This document shows, piece after piece, positions 32,309-41,399 of a DNA stretch of 64,000 nt (positions are counted from its first letter, which is position 1; every line of letters starts with the position of its first letter). The notes below the pieces were generated by a model, which was not told the DNA's origin, searched no databases, and worked only from the letters and a program-made list of their open reading frames with translations. The stretch spans positions 1 through 64,000 of IMG/VR virus record IMGVR_UViG_3300047586_000081. One strand, 5' to 3'. A program made the translations under genes and the position numbers. The DNA comes from a virus.

Positions 32309-35300
32309 TGCACAATCCTTCGCAGACCGAGCAGGGCGGCTTTCTGGTCGAACGCCTTCATGGCGGCATCAGTCAGGCTCTGGATGTCGGAGTCGCTGCG
32401 GACCTGTGGATTGTTGAACTGGAAGACAACCGTGTAGTTGCCTCCGCCAGTGCCGCCGCCATCGGCCATGCTGACGGCCCGCGGGTTGCGCAAGACGGCG
32501 ACGTGTTCAGCCCCCGCCTCGCCGACAATCATCTGAGTCGCCCCGGCGGTCATGCCCACAATGCCAGCGGCACGGTTCTGTCGCCCACTGCCGACATCAG
32601 TGGACCCAGCCACAGGGCCAAAGTTCTTCAGGAAATCCGAAGCCCCAACATTCATCATGCCCCAGGCCGTCTTGATGTCCACGAAGATCTGGCCGAATGC
32701 CGCACCGGTCTGATTGAAGATCGCGGCGGAGTCGTTGATGATAGTCGTAGCGGCCTGAGCACCCTCGGTGAGCCAAGTCTGTGCTTTGTTGAGGTATGGC
32801 TGCTGGGCAGCATCCAGATACTTCATGGCGGCTTCGACCTTGGCGGTGTCAATGGTGATCTGGCGCCCGGTCGTCAGCAAGTAGAGCTGCTGACCCAAGT
32901 CCACCGCTTGCCGCAGGTTCCCAATATCGACGATGTTCACTTCGTTGCCGAACATCTGCTTCTGGATGTCCAGCTGCTTCTGGGCGTACTGTGCTTCGAG
33001 CTGGGCCTCCTGCATGCGCGCGGCCCGCTCTTCCGGCGTCTCTCCGGGGGCCATGAAGCCCGCAATCGCCAGCTGAAGGTTGATCTGCCGCTGAGAAAGC
33101 TGGAAGGAGAGTTCCTGCGATTGGCGACCCAACAGGATGTTCTGCCGCTCGTAGTAGCCCAGGTTGTCAGACGCGCCCTTGCCGATCTTGCCGGTCAGCT
33201 GCTCGGCATCCACCATAGAGCGGTTCGCGATACGCAGCTCATTGTTGTACTGAGCGGTCTGATAGACCACTTGCTCTCTGGCCAGAGACTCCTGGAGGGC
33301 TTCCTTCTGGATCCCCAGCTCGGCGACCTTGGTGATGTCCATCTGGGCATTGAGCTGGGTTTGCGAGGTGGCGGCATCCTGAGCATTCTGCTTAGCCAGC
33401 AAACCCGCCTGCGATGCCCCGGCTCCCGCCCACCGTGCCCCCGTATAGGCATTGATCTGGTCCTGTGTTAGCGATGCCCCAGCGCCCTGGTCCCCCTGCT
33501 GAGTGTAGAGAGTGCCATACGGAGCCCCGCCAACCATGGGTCCTCGTGGGAGATCACCCGTCTTGCCCGTGTACGGGCTGCCGCCGTAGGCAGCGCCGCC
33601 GGTCACAGAGTTAGGGGGTGGGGTGGTAGGAGTAACGGTGGGCAAAGTCGGGATAGCGGGCGCAGCGGCTGGCGTTTGCACCTCACCAGTGGGCATGGCG
33701 GGGATCTGGGCAACCAGCCCAGCGATATCAGTCTTACCGGCATCTATTAGCGCCTGGTATGTGTCCTGGGCGCCTGGGACAATGCCCTGCAAGAGGCTTT
33801 GCATCGCGTCCGTGCCACCCGTCGTGGGAAAAGTCGCGCCATAGGGCAGGATCGGATTGGCCAGCTGACCCAGTGCGAAGTTGGCCGGAATGACTTGCTG
33901 AGCCTGAAGCTGAGCAGTGGCCGCCATCTGGTACTGTTCAGCGGGGATGGTGCGCGAGACCATCTGCTGAATGATCTGCTGGTAGGACGGCATGGCATTG
34001 CCCTGGGCCTCCTGCTGGCCCATCAAAGCAACATCGGCCGCGGTCAAATCCCGGGTGGCGTTGGTGGTGTCTACCATAGCCACGCCCATGTCATCCAGCT
34101 TCTGGATGGTCGGTTCATCTACGCCAGCCGCCTCCATGGCCTTGCGGCTCTTGATGAGCTGATCCGAAGTGGAGTTGAACTGGAGCTTGAAAGTGCTGCC
34201 CGTCTTGCCCAGGTTGTCATTCCAGGACTTCAGGGCCAGCGTGCCCGTATCAAGCTGACGCTTCCAGTCCTGGGCAATGGGACCTGCCTGGCTCACATCA
34301 AGAGCGGAGACGCCCTGGGCGTTCAATGGCGCGTTCTGGTAAGCCTGGATAAAGCCTTTCGCCGGGAACGGTCCAGAAGCGGACCCTCCCGCCAGCAGTC
34401 CGGCACCCAAGCCGATGGCTCCACCAGCCAGAGCGCCCAACGGGTTGAACCCGGTGCCCACAAAACCCATCGCAGCGCCTGCGGCCATGCCAGCGAAGGG
34501 GGCCACCTGGGCAGCCTGACTTGGGCCACCGAGAACGCTACCCAGCTGCTCGAACTCGCTAGGAGTGGCTCCAATAGGAGTTCCGAACAACCCGCCCGTG
34601 GAGCGAGTCACACCTGGAATGCCCCCGGCAGGCTGGAAGGGGCCTGTGGTAAAGCCCGCGTTCGCCGCCATTCCCTGGTTTTGCTCCATCACGTACACAC
34701 CGGAGCGAATGAGATCGTATTGGTCAGAGAGCGCCTTGTTCCCAGCCTCCATCAGGGAGCGCTGTGCTACATATGGAGTGATGACCTGGGCCGCGGAGTC
34801 TCCAAGCCCTGATTGTGCCATGGTGGCGGCCACGGCCGCCTGGGTGTTGCCGCCCGAGGCCAAGATCTGAGCGCCGGTGGCTTGTGTCAGTTTGCCCATG
34901 ACATTGACAAAGCCCTGACCGCGTTCCGTGGTCTGACCAACGATGGTGCTTAGCTCTGACAGCCCTGCATCGAGGCCCTTCTCAGCTACCTGGAAAAGCT
35001 GCATACCTACCAGCATGCCGCCCGCACCGGCCAGGATCGACCGCGCCATCATCGGCTTCGTCAAGAACTCCGATGTCTTGGCTGCCGCTTCCTCCGCAGC
35101 AGCTGTCTTACCCTTTTGCCCCGCGATGAGGGGCTCCAGGACCGTCATTTGCTTGCGAATGTCCGCCGCCTGCTTTTTGGCGCCTACGGCCTCGGCGTCT
35201 CGCAGCGATGACTGCTTGACTGCGTAGTCACCTTCGAGCTGGGCGAGCTTGGACGCCTCTCCCTGAGCCTGTTGGATGTCGAAGCGAGCCATGCCTGCTA

Positions 35301-38300
35301 GGTGCTTGATCTTGCCCCGGCCGCCCAGGGTCTGAGCTGTAATCTGCTCGAACAAGACCGGCAGGGCGCGAACAGGGGTCATTGACTCTTGCTCGCTGAT
35401 ACGAGCGCTCATCTCAGCTAGACTGCGTCGCCGTTCCTGCTGCGCTTCACGGGCTGGTTCTTTGGCCTCGTACCTCTGGCCACTGGTAACCCGCACGCGC
35501 TCCTCCGCTGGCTCGCGAGCTGGCTTCTTGGCCGCCGCCTGCGCGGCTTTGGTCGCGGCATTTGCCTGCGCTACATACGCATCCAGCTGACCGGCGGGGA
35601 TAGTCTCCTGCTCTCCGGTGATGATCGCGGACTTCCGCCCGCGTCCCTTGAAGATGTCGCCGATGTTGACTGTCCCGCCCATCGCGACGTTGCCCTGCGG
35701 GCCGCCAGCCTCGCCCTTGCCCATCAGGATCGGAGGCCAGTTCTCGACCGTGACTGGAGTGGGGCCGCCGCCGCCGCCGTGCGGTGTCAGCTTGACGAAC
35801 TTGCCCGCAGGATCATGCCAGTTGCCAGCCGCATCTTGGACGATGCCGCCTTTGTCAAAGCCCGTCAGGTCCTTGGCGTTGTCCTGCATGCGCGCGACCC
35901 AGCTGGGAACGGTGTGTAGCTGGTCGTGGGGGATCACCACTCCGCCCTGGGGTGGACGACGCCATACCTGCTCCCCGTGCATGCCCAGCATCTCGACCTG
36001 GCCGGTGTCGCTGACCCAGGTCTCGTGCCCCTTTTCGCCAACGCGGAACTTCTGGGCATCAGCATAGCGCCCCAACAGGCCGCCTCCGGCCATAGGACGG
36101 TACTTGCCTCGCCCGCGCAGCCCACTAGACATGCGCACTTCGTCGTATGGTCGGCCCTCAGTGGCAACATTGTGCATATGCTGGCGGACGTGCAGTGCTT
36201 CTATGCGCTGATCTCGAAGCTGCTCATAGCCCAGATCGGCTGCCTCAATGAGTTTGTCGGATAGGCGGCTCTCTTCGTAGGGGCGACCTTCGTGCTCGAC
36301 ATTCCAGTCGCGCATGTGGCCAAGAATGGTGGTTTCCAGCGTATCTGATGGTGTCTTTTGGCCGATACCCCCAAGGACCGCGTCCCAGGTTGCGGTAGGA
36401 CCGCCAGGGATCTGGCCCTCGAAGATGCCGCCCTTGCTCAGGCCACCCTGACTTCGAGCAGAGTCCTTGATGCGTCCGGTGTTGTCCACCAGGGGTAGGC
36501 TGTGTTCCTGCGCGCGCCGCACCCACGGAGAGACGCGAGGCTCTTCCATATACGGAGAGACGGGGGCCGCCGCTGGCTGCTCGCGCAGAGCGCGCAGCTT
36601 CTCCATGTAGCGGCTCTCGCGGGCCTGCGTATCCCCCTCGATACCTCCCAGGCCCCGCAACTGGTCCATGCTGGCAAACATCCCACCCCAGGCCAGGCCA
36701 GGGAGCTTGGTATGCATCGCGTCTTCTATGGTCAGGCCGACGCGCTCCTTGGCTATGCCCGTCGCTGCTGAACCCGTGGCAGCCACGACGGCCTTAGCCT
36801 GGTCGCGAGCGATGGCCTTCGTGCGCTTGCGTGCTTCGATAGCGTCCAGTGCCGCCTCGTAGGTCTTGGTCGGTCCACCGACCCCTCCTGCGGGCTTGAC
36901 GGTTGGCTCTGACTCGGGGATCCGGGTGCCAGTCAGGTCCGCAAGCGAGTCCACCGGCGGCAGGCCCTTGGCCCTACGCGCCTGGTTGGCCTCGAACAGC
37001 TCGGTGCCGACGTTGACAATGCCGGTGCCGCCCTCGAAGCCAAGCGTCGCGCCTGGGCTAAAGGGCACGTCTGTCCTGCTTACAGCGAACTTCTTCTTGT
37101 CGGCCTCAGACAGCAACCCAAAGCCCTTGTCCGAGGCGTCCAATGCCTTCTTGCGAGCGAGGGTCTCTTCACTGCGCTGCTTGGAGACCAGGCCCCCAAT
37201 GCCGCCCTTGATACTGGAGGTCGCCATGTCGAGAGCGCTGGCACGGTCGGCATGGATGTAGGGCCGCGCGGCGCGACGAGTAGCGCGCTGCTGCTTGCCC
37301 ACCGTCTTGGCGCCTCGGCCAGCCGTCAGCGAAGACAGGATCGACTGGGCTTCGACGTGCTGCCCCCCCATGCCCAGCTTCAGCGCTTTGGCCAGCTGGG
37401 GGTTGAACTTGGAGAAGTCTGCCTCCTGGAAAGCCTTGAGCAGTTCAGGCGGCATCGGCGCAGGAGCCGTTTGCTCGGGCTCCTTATACAGGACCTGCCG
37501 TGCCGCGTCACTCATCGCGAACTTGAACTCGGGGCTAAGTCCCGTCAGTAGGCTGGTGTCAATGCCCGCCTTCTTGGCTGCCGCCGTCCACTCCTTATCC
37601 GACAGATCTAGCGTTGGATCATGACGAGCAAACGAGCGGTTCCAGTAGCGCTTGTCAGGCCCGAGTGGCGCCTGTAGAGCCGGAGGCACATTCTGGACCT
37701 TGCTCTTCTTGGCTCCTACAGATGGGGCCGGGTGGGCAAACCCCCCGGGCGCCACCTGGAGCGCACCGTGGCGCGGGGTAGTCGGCCTGGGCGTGGTCTT
37801 GGGATAGGTGGGACGCGCGACGATAGGCCCCTCCTCCTCATACACGTCTTGGGCCGCACCAGTGGGGACACCCGTTGTTGGCCGAGACGGTCGGCCACCG
37901 CTCGGTCGCACTCCGCCGCCGCCACCGCTCGGTCGTGCTCCGCCACCGCCACCCGCGGGCCTGCCACCCGTAGTGCCGCCGCCGCCAGGGCGGGCAACCT
38001 CAAGCACAGCCGGGATCACAACCGGCTGCATGTTCTTGAGATCTGACTGGATCTGGCTGCGGATCTGGCCGAGCTGGGTCTTGTTCCAACGGATTGTGGC
38101 CGGGACAAGGACCTCGTGGCCTTTCTCGACTTCCTTGAACCCGTCGTCCACGGAGTGAGTCAGGGCCTTACCAGAGAACTTGACTTTGGGCTCGACTACC
38201 TGCTCACCGATTTTGGCGATCTCGTCTTTGATGCCCTGCCAGTCCCCAGACTTTTGCAGGCCAATCCTGACACGCCGCTCCCTGGAGGTTATGCCCTTCA

Positions 38301-38388
38301 GCTTCTCTTCGAGCGTGCTTGTATCGGTCTCCAGTTTGGAGAGATCAACGCCAATTCCAATCTTGAGATCGCCAAGGTCGGTACTCAT
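32305..38388 (-). CDS. tape measure protein
   Basis: A 2027-residue protein, the longest here. An N-terminal helical region precedes a Gly/Pro-rich linker (about residues 140-230). Long alpha-helical stretches follow, then hydrophobic segments near 1110-1130 and 1290-1335 that may enter the host membrane, and a helical C-terminus. Position directly after the frameshifted chaperones confirms the role. At about 0.15 nm per residue it predicts a tail near 300 nm. No lysozyme or peptidase domain was recognised in it. Confidence 0.92.
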   Translation of the reverse strand: MSTDLGDLKIGIGVDLSKLETDTSTLEEKLKGITSRERRVRIGLQKSGDWQGIKDEIAKIGEQVVEPKVKFSGKALTHSVDDGFKEVEKGHEVLVPATIRWNKTQLGQIRSQIQSDLKNMQPVVIPAVLEVARPGGGGTTGGRPAGGGGGARPSGGGGGVRPSGGRPSRPTTGVPTGAAQDVYEEEGPIVARPTYPKTTPRPTTPRHGALQVAPGGFAHPAPSVGAKKSKVQNVPPALQAPLGPDKRYWNRSFARHDPTLDLSDKEWTAAAKKAGIDTSLLTGLSPEFKFAMSDAARQVLYKEPEQTAPAPMPPELLKAFQEADFSKFNPQLAKALKLGMGGQHVEAQSILSSLTAGRGAKTVGKQQRATRRAARPYIHADRASALDMATSSIKGGIGGLVSKQRSEETLARKKALDASDKGFGLLSEADKKKFAVSRTDVPFSPGATLGFEGGTGIVNVGTELFEANQARRAKGLPPVDSLADLTGTRIPESEPTVKPAGGVGGPTKTYEAALDAIEARKRTKAIARDQAKAVVAATGSAATGIAKERVGLTIEDAMHTKLPGLAWGGMFASMDQLRGLGGIEGDTQARESRYMEKLRALREQPAAAPVSPYMEEPRVSPWVRRAQEHSLPLVDNTGRIKDSARSQGGLSKGGIFEGQIPGGPTATWDAVLGGIGQKTPSDTLETTILGHMRDWNVEHEGRPYEESRLSDKLIEAADLGYEQLRDQRIEALHVRQHMHNVATEGRPYDEVRMSSGLRGRGKYRPMAGGGLLGRYADAQKFRVGEKGHETWVSDTGQVEMLGMHGEQVWRRPPQGGVVIPHDQLHTVPSWVARMQDNAKDLTGFDKGGIVQDAAGNWHDPAGKFVKLTPHGGGGGPTPVTVENWPPILMGKGEAGGPQGNVAMGGTVNIGDIFKGRGRKSAIITGEQETIPAGQLDAYVAQANAATKAAQAAAKKPAREPAEERVRVTSGQRYEAKEPAREAQQERRRSLAEMSARISEQESMTPVRALPVLFEQITAQTLGGRGKIKHLAGMARFDIQQAQGEASKLAQLEGDYAVKQSSLRDAEAVGAKKQAADIRKQMTVLEPLIAGQKGKTAAAEEAAAKTSEFLTKPMMARSILAGAGGMLVGMQLFQVAEKGLDAGLSELSTIVGQTTERGQGFVNVMGKLTQATGAQILASGGNTQAAVAATMAQSGLGDSAAQVITPYVAQRSLMEAGNKALSDQYDLIRSGVYVMEQNQGMAANAGFTTGPFQPAGGIPGVTRSTGGLFGTPIGATPSEFEQLGSVLGGPSQAAQVAPFAGMAAGAAMGFVGTGFNPLGALAGGAIGLGAGLLAGGSASGPFPAKGFIQAYQNAPLNAQGVSALDVSQAGPIAQDWKRQLDTGTLALKSWNDNLGKTGSTFKLQFNSTSDQLIKSRKAMEAAGVDEPTIQKLDDMGVAMVDTTNATRDLTAADVALMGQQEAQGNAMPSYQQIIQQMVSRTIPAEQYQMAATAQLQAQQVIPANFALGQLANPILPYGATFPTTGGTDAMQSLLQGIVPGAQDTYQALIDAGKTDIAGLVAQIPAMPTGEVQTPAAAPAIPTLPTVTPTTPPPNSVTGGAAYGGSPYTGKTGDLPRGPMVGGAPYGTLYTQQGDQGAGASLTQDQINAYTGARWAGAGASQAGLLAKQNAQDAATSQTQLNAQMDITKVAELGIQKEALQESLAREQVVYQTAQYNNELRIANRSMVDAEQLTGKIGKGASDNLGYYERQNILLGRQSQELSFQLSQRQINLQLAIAGFMAPGETPEERAARMQEAQLEAQYAQKQLDIQKQMFGNEVNIVDIGNLRQAVDLGQQLYLLTTGRQITIDTAKVEAAMKYLDAAQQPYLNKAQTWLTEGAQAATTIINDSAAIFNQTGAAFGQIFVDIKTAWGMMNVGASDFLKNFGPVAGSTDVGSGRQNRAAGIVGMTAGATQMIVGEAGAEHVAVLRNPRAVSMADGGGTGGGNYTVVFQFNNPQVRSDSDIQSLTDAAMKAFDQKAALLGLRRIVQ

Positions 38389-38395
38389 GGTGCAC

Positions 38396-38940
38396 CTAGC
38401 CCATATCCGCGTCCCCTAGTGACATTCCTGGGGTGTACTCGATAGAGTCGCCGCCGCCACTCGACTGTTGCTGCTGAGTGAAGTAGTCCCGCTTGAGCAT
38501 GCTGTAGTGGCGGTACGGCAGAGCGGCCACCTCGTGTGGCCACTTACCATAGAGGCGGCCCAGCTTGCAGAAGAGAGCTGGGCCGCCCAGGACTACGCTT
38601 TTCCCAGATCCTCGTCTTCGGGCTCGGGCTCTTCATCCGCGAAGTGCAGCTCCACTGTCGCAGAGAGCAGCTGGCGGAGCTGACGATAGCCCATCTTGGC
38701 CACGTCACGCGTGGTGAGGGCGGGCTCCTTGCAGCTGGCGAGCAACATCAGCTTGTACTGAAGCTGTGTGTCGATGCGTTCGCCGTCGGCAGTGGTAGCC
38801 TTCTTGAGGATGTCCTCGAAGTCCTCACCCGAGATCTCCACGAGGTGGTAGTTCTTGCCACGAGAGACCACATCCATCCAGGCGTAGCCTTCGGGGTTGA
38901 TGCCCTTGGTGGGCCTGTTCGTCTTCACGCGAGTAGGCAC
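38396..38940 (-). CDS. tail assembly chaperone, -1 frameshift product (gpGT-like)
   Basis: Reading the upstream chaperone to its end and slipping back one base at GGGAAAA (38599-38605 on the complement) opens a second frame. That frame encodes about 68 more residues and stops at 38396-38398, seven bases before the tape measure start. The extension (G-R-L-Y-G-K-W-P-H-E-V-A-A-L-P-Y, then Y-S-M-L-K-R-D-Y-F) looks like the T part of lambda gpGT-type chaperones. Total product is about 181 residues. The slippery site lies two codons before the zero-frame stop. Confidence 0.85.
38593..38940 (-). CDS. tail assembly chaperone, zero-frame product (gpG-like)
   Basis: A 115-residue acidic-tailed helical protein upstream of the tape measure gene, the standard place for the G-type chaperone that coats it during tail assembly. 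It ends E-D-E-D-L-G-K-A just after the slippery site. It overlaps the previous gene by 16 bases. Confidence 0.8.
   Translation of the reverse strand: MPTRVKTNRPTKGINPEGYAWMDVVSRGKNYHLVEISGEDFEDILKKATTADGERIDTQLQYKLMLLASCKEPALTTRDVAKMGYRQLRQLLSATVELHFADEEPEPEDEDLGKA
38599..38605 (-). promoter_or_regulatory. -1 ribosomal frameshift slippery site
   Basis: The coding-strand heptamer is G GGA AAA in zero frame, a fit to the X-XXY-YYZ rule; lambda uses GGGAAAG. Both tRNAs can re-pair after a one-base backward slip. Confidence 0.85.
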
Positions 38941-39242
38941 AGTCGAACTCCATCTATCTCCAAGCTCCGGCCGTTGAGCGCAGTTCGCTTGAATGGGCCG
39001 TCGAGCTTATAGAGCTTGCCCCCCATCTTGATGCGGTACTCGCGTTCGAGTTCGCTCTCAAAGGTGAAGGTATTGACATATGAAAAGACGGCACGAAAGT
39101 CGTAATCGCCAGACCCCTGGCTAGGACCTTCGTGCCGTCTGATGGACCAATTCTCGAAGCTACCGATCACCATGCCGAGGGGGCCATAGGCTCCTTCAAC
39201 ACGAGGATCCGCCTTCGGGTTCCTGAAGTTGAGAACCGGCAT
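38925..39242 (-). CDS. small tail-region protein
   Basis: A 105-residue beta-rich protein between the tail tube and chaperone genes. It may be a tail accessory protein, but no family is recognised. The start is ATG 39242. Confidence 0.65.
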   Translation of the reverse strand: MPVLNFRNPKADPRVEGAYGPLGMVIGSFENWSIRRHEGPSQGSGDYDFRAVFSYVNTFTFESELEREYRIKMGGKLYKLDGPFKRTALNGRSLEIDGVRLCLLA

Positions 39243-39263
39243 TTCCTTCTCCGGTAAGAGAAT

Positions 39264-39294
39264 GGGGCAACCACTTGTAGGCCGCCGTTGCCCC
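39264..39294 (-). terminator. hairpin after the tail tube gene
   Basis: A perfect 8-bp stem GGGGCAAC/GTTGCCCC, followed on the - strand by ATTCTCTT, lies 15 bases past the tail tube stop. A partial terminator here would keep tail tube mRNA in excess over downstream genes. Confidence 0.6.
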
Positions 39295-39308
39295 GGAAGC
39301 GGTCTCGT

Positions 39309-39749
39309 CTACAGGTTGACGGCCCACGGGCCGGAAGCGCGGAAGTTACCCGTCATCTTCACGGCATCGTTGATCGCAGCGGTGACGTTGGCGTCAAAGA
39401 GCGCCGGTCCCGAGGCGATCAGTGTACCATCCGTCGAGGTGTCCTCGGCGTACAGGTACAGCAGGATCGTGTCTGAGGTGGTGGCTTCGAGGAGCAGGTC
39501 GCCCGACACGTCGAGGAAGCCGGTGTAGTTACCCTGAAGGTCGCGCAGACCGACGAGGTAGGTCTTGTTGGTGTCGCCGAACACAGTGGACTCGACGTAG
39601 TCGCGTCCGAGGTTCAGAGACCACTCGGTCTTGTTGGCAACGCGGATGCCGTAGCCGACGCCGGGGGTCAAGGGGGTGCTGGGATCCTTGGGACCACCGA
39701 TGTAGAGCGAGGCATGCTTGCCGTGGATCTTGGTTCCTGAGTTGCTCAT
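39309..39749 (-). CDS. major tail (tube) protein
   Basis: A 146-residue protein with tail-tube features: a beta-sandwich with A-S-L-Y-I-G-G near the start, G-N-Y-T-G-F-L-D in the middle and a C-terminal A-I-N-D-A-V-K-M-T-G-N-F-R-A-S-G strand. These resemble siphovirus tube proteins. Its place between the tail terminator and the chaperones agrees. Confidence 0.8.
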   Translation of the reverse strand: MSNSGTKIHGKHASLYIGGPKDPSTPLTPGVGYGIRVANKTEWSLNLGRDYVESTVFGDTNKTYLVGLRDLQGNYTGFLDVSGDLLLEATTSDTILLYLYAEDTSTDGTLIASGPALFDANVTAAINDAVKMTGNFRASGPWAVNL

Positions 39750-39808
39750 GTGCGTGTCTCCGCAGTTAGTCGATCACGGCATCGGCAGCGCCGGGCCGAG
39801 GAGTCGCC

Positions 39809-40255
39809 CTAGTAGTAGGGAAGAGGCTGATCGGTCCAGACCTCGTAGGTCCCACCGATGGCGTAGTAGGTCTTCCCTTCTGCATCGACATCCTTGGCGT
39901 ACAAGTCCGCGACACGTCGGCAGAGGAGGGTGGTTTGCCCGTATCCAACATCCAACGACGCATCGTGGAGAGCGTTGGCGACGAGCTGATCGATGTTACC
40001 GGCATCGACCGGGTTGTCATCGAGCACGCTGATGTCGAAGCCCGCCACGTGCATGACTGACATGTGGGTATACCGCATGGGGTCAAACACGGGGACGTAA
40101 ACCAGGAACGGGTACTTCGCGTTGGTGTCGGCGAAGTCCTCATAGAAGCCCGTCAGCGGGGGTTTCAGGCCCGTCGCTGCGCGGAGCTTTCTCACCAGAG
40201 CTGCCCGGATATGAATGGAGGTGGAAGGTGCCACCGCAGGCGTTGTCACGGTCAC
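39809..40255 (-). CDS. tail terminator-like protein
   Basis: A 148-residue protein from GTG 40255 with GGGAGG directly upstream. It starts with a helix (I-R-A-A-L-V-R-K-L) followed by strands, and ends in alternating strands. Together with its place after an HK97 gp10-like gene and before the tube gene, this suggests the tail terminator. The sequence alone does not prove it. Confidence 0.6.
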   Translation of the reverse strand: MTVTTPAVAPSTSIHIRAALVRKLRAATGLKPPLTGFYEDFADTNAKYPFLVYVPVFDPMRYTHMSVMHVAGFDISVLDDNPVDAGNIDQLVANALHDASLDVGYGQTTLLCRRVADLYAKDVDAEGKTYYAIGGTYEVWTDQPLPYY

Positions 40256-41040
40256 CTCCCGAGTTCTTGCTTGAGGTGCGTCTTGAGCATCTGGGGGAAG
40301 TAGAATTCTGCTTCCTTCAGGGCGGGTCTCATGAAGGGCTGAGCTGCCCCATGCCGCCTGGTGCCGAACTCGACGTACTTCGCGTACGGCGCCTTCGAGC
40401 CACCAGCGAGGATGAGGCGCCGGATGACGCTACCTTCGTCGGCGTCCTCGACATGGATGGAGTCACGCAGGTTGCCGCCCGTGCGCGGCTCTCCACCTGT
40501 GTTGGACAGCGCCCGACCTGACCTCAGCTCTCGCTTACCGGCCTCAGTCAATCTCGCCTCAGCGGCTGTGTTGATGGCGTATCGCGGCTGGCCCCACTTG
40601 GGCGCGGGCAGCTCGGTAACTAGTCGGAGCGCTCCGCCTTCTCCTGCGCGCATCGTGCGTCGCAGATCGCCAGCGGGTCCACCCTTGAGCTGCGGCAGGA
40701 AGGCGTTTGCCTTGTTCCGCATTGGAACCAGCGAGTGCTGACGAGCCGTCTCGCGCATCTTGATCGTGGCCGCGTAGCCCGTCTTGCGGTACGCCGCCCG
40801 CGAGTATGGCGTGCTCGCCGGAGCGGCCTTCTGAGCTGGTAGACCCAGTGCCTTCAGCATAGGCGCTTCGGTGGCGACTTCGGAGGAGGTCTTCCAGCGC
40901 CGGTGAGTGCTCTGGCCGTGGAAGAGCTTGCGTACCGGGGCCTTCTTCTGGGCAGAAGTCAGGATGCGCTCGGCAACATCATCCATGGCGCTCTGAACAG
41001 CGAGCTTGATCCCGGCATAGACGCGGTCCATGTCAATCAT
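40252..41040 (-). CDS. HK97 gp10-like head-tail protein
   Basis: A 262-residue basic protein. The last 60 residues (S-K-A-P-Y-A-K-Y-V-E-F-G-T-R-R-H-G-A-A-Q-P-F-M-R-P-A-L) carry the HK97 gp10 signature. About 100 extra N-terminal residues are rich in Arg and Ala. It probably acts at the head-tail junction or tail completion. It is coupled to both neighbours. Confidence 0.8.
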   Translation of the reverse strand: MIDMDRVYAGIKLAVQSAMDDVAERILTSAQKKAPVRKLFHGQSTHRRWKTSSEVATEAPMLKALGLPAQKAAPASTPYSRAAYRKTGYAATIKMRETARQHSLVPMRNKANAFLPQLKGGPAGDLRRTMRAGEGGALRLVTELPAPKWGQPRYAINTAAEARLTEAGKRELRSGRALSNTGGEPRTGGNLRDSIHVEDADEGSVIRRLILAGGSKAPYAKYVEFGTRRHGAAQPFMRPALKEAEFYFPQMLKTHLKQELGR

Positions 41041-41399
41041 CGCTGCCGCCTGATCGTGACCTCAAGGGCCTCTTGCCAGGTGGCGTTGCGAATGTCGATG
41101 ACCTGGTAGGAGTCACCGAGGATGGTCACGCGGTCATTCGGAATGATGTCCGTGGCCACAGGCACCCACAGGCGGTGGGTTTGCACGGTAACCTTGCGGC
41201 CACCTTCCTGAGTCGAGTCATTGACCGGCGTTGAGAACAGCCAGCCCCAGACCGTCTCGACCTCCACGTCCGCCCGGGCGTCGTCGCCGTAGATGCCCTC
41301 GGTGAAGGCGGGCCGAAAGATCGTGATCTGCACCTTCTCGTTGGGATCCACCATAGCCTGAACCGCAGCCAGCTGCGAAGTGGAGAGAAGCGGTTTCAT
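41037..41399 (-). CDS. head closure / stopper protein
   Basis: A 120-residue beta-barrel-like protein (V-Q-I-T-I-F-R-P, then W-G-W-L-F-S-T-P, then R-V-T-I-L-G-D-S-Y-Q-V). It fits phage head-tail joining or stopper proteins in size, motif order and position after the connector gene. Confidence 0.7.
   Translation of the reverse strand: MKPLLSTSQLAAVQAMVDPNEKVQITIFRPAFTEGIYGDDARADVEVETVWGWLFSTPVNDSTQEGGRKVTVQTHRLWVPVATDIIPNDRVTILGDSYQVIDIRNATWQEALEVTIRRQR

Noticed and set aside
32308-33471. 387-residue + strand frame opposite the tape measure gene
   Set aside because: Antisense shadow of a well-supported structural gene.
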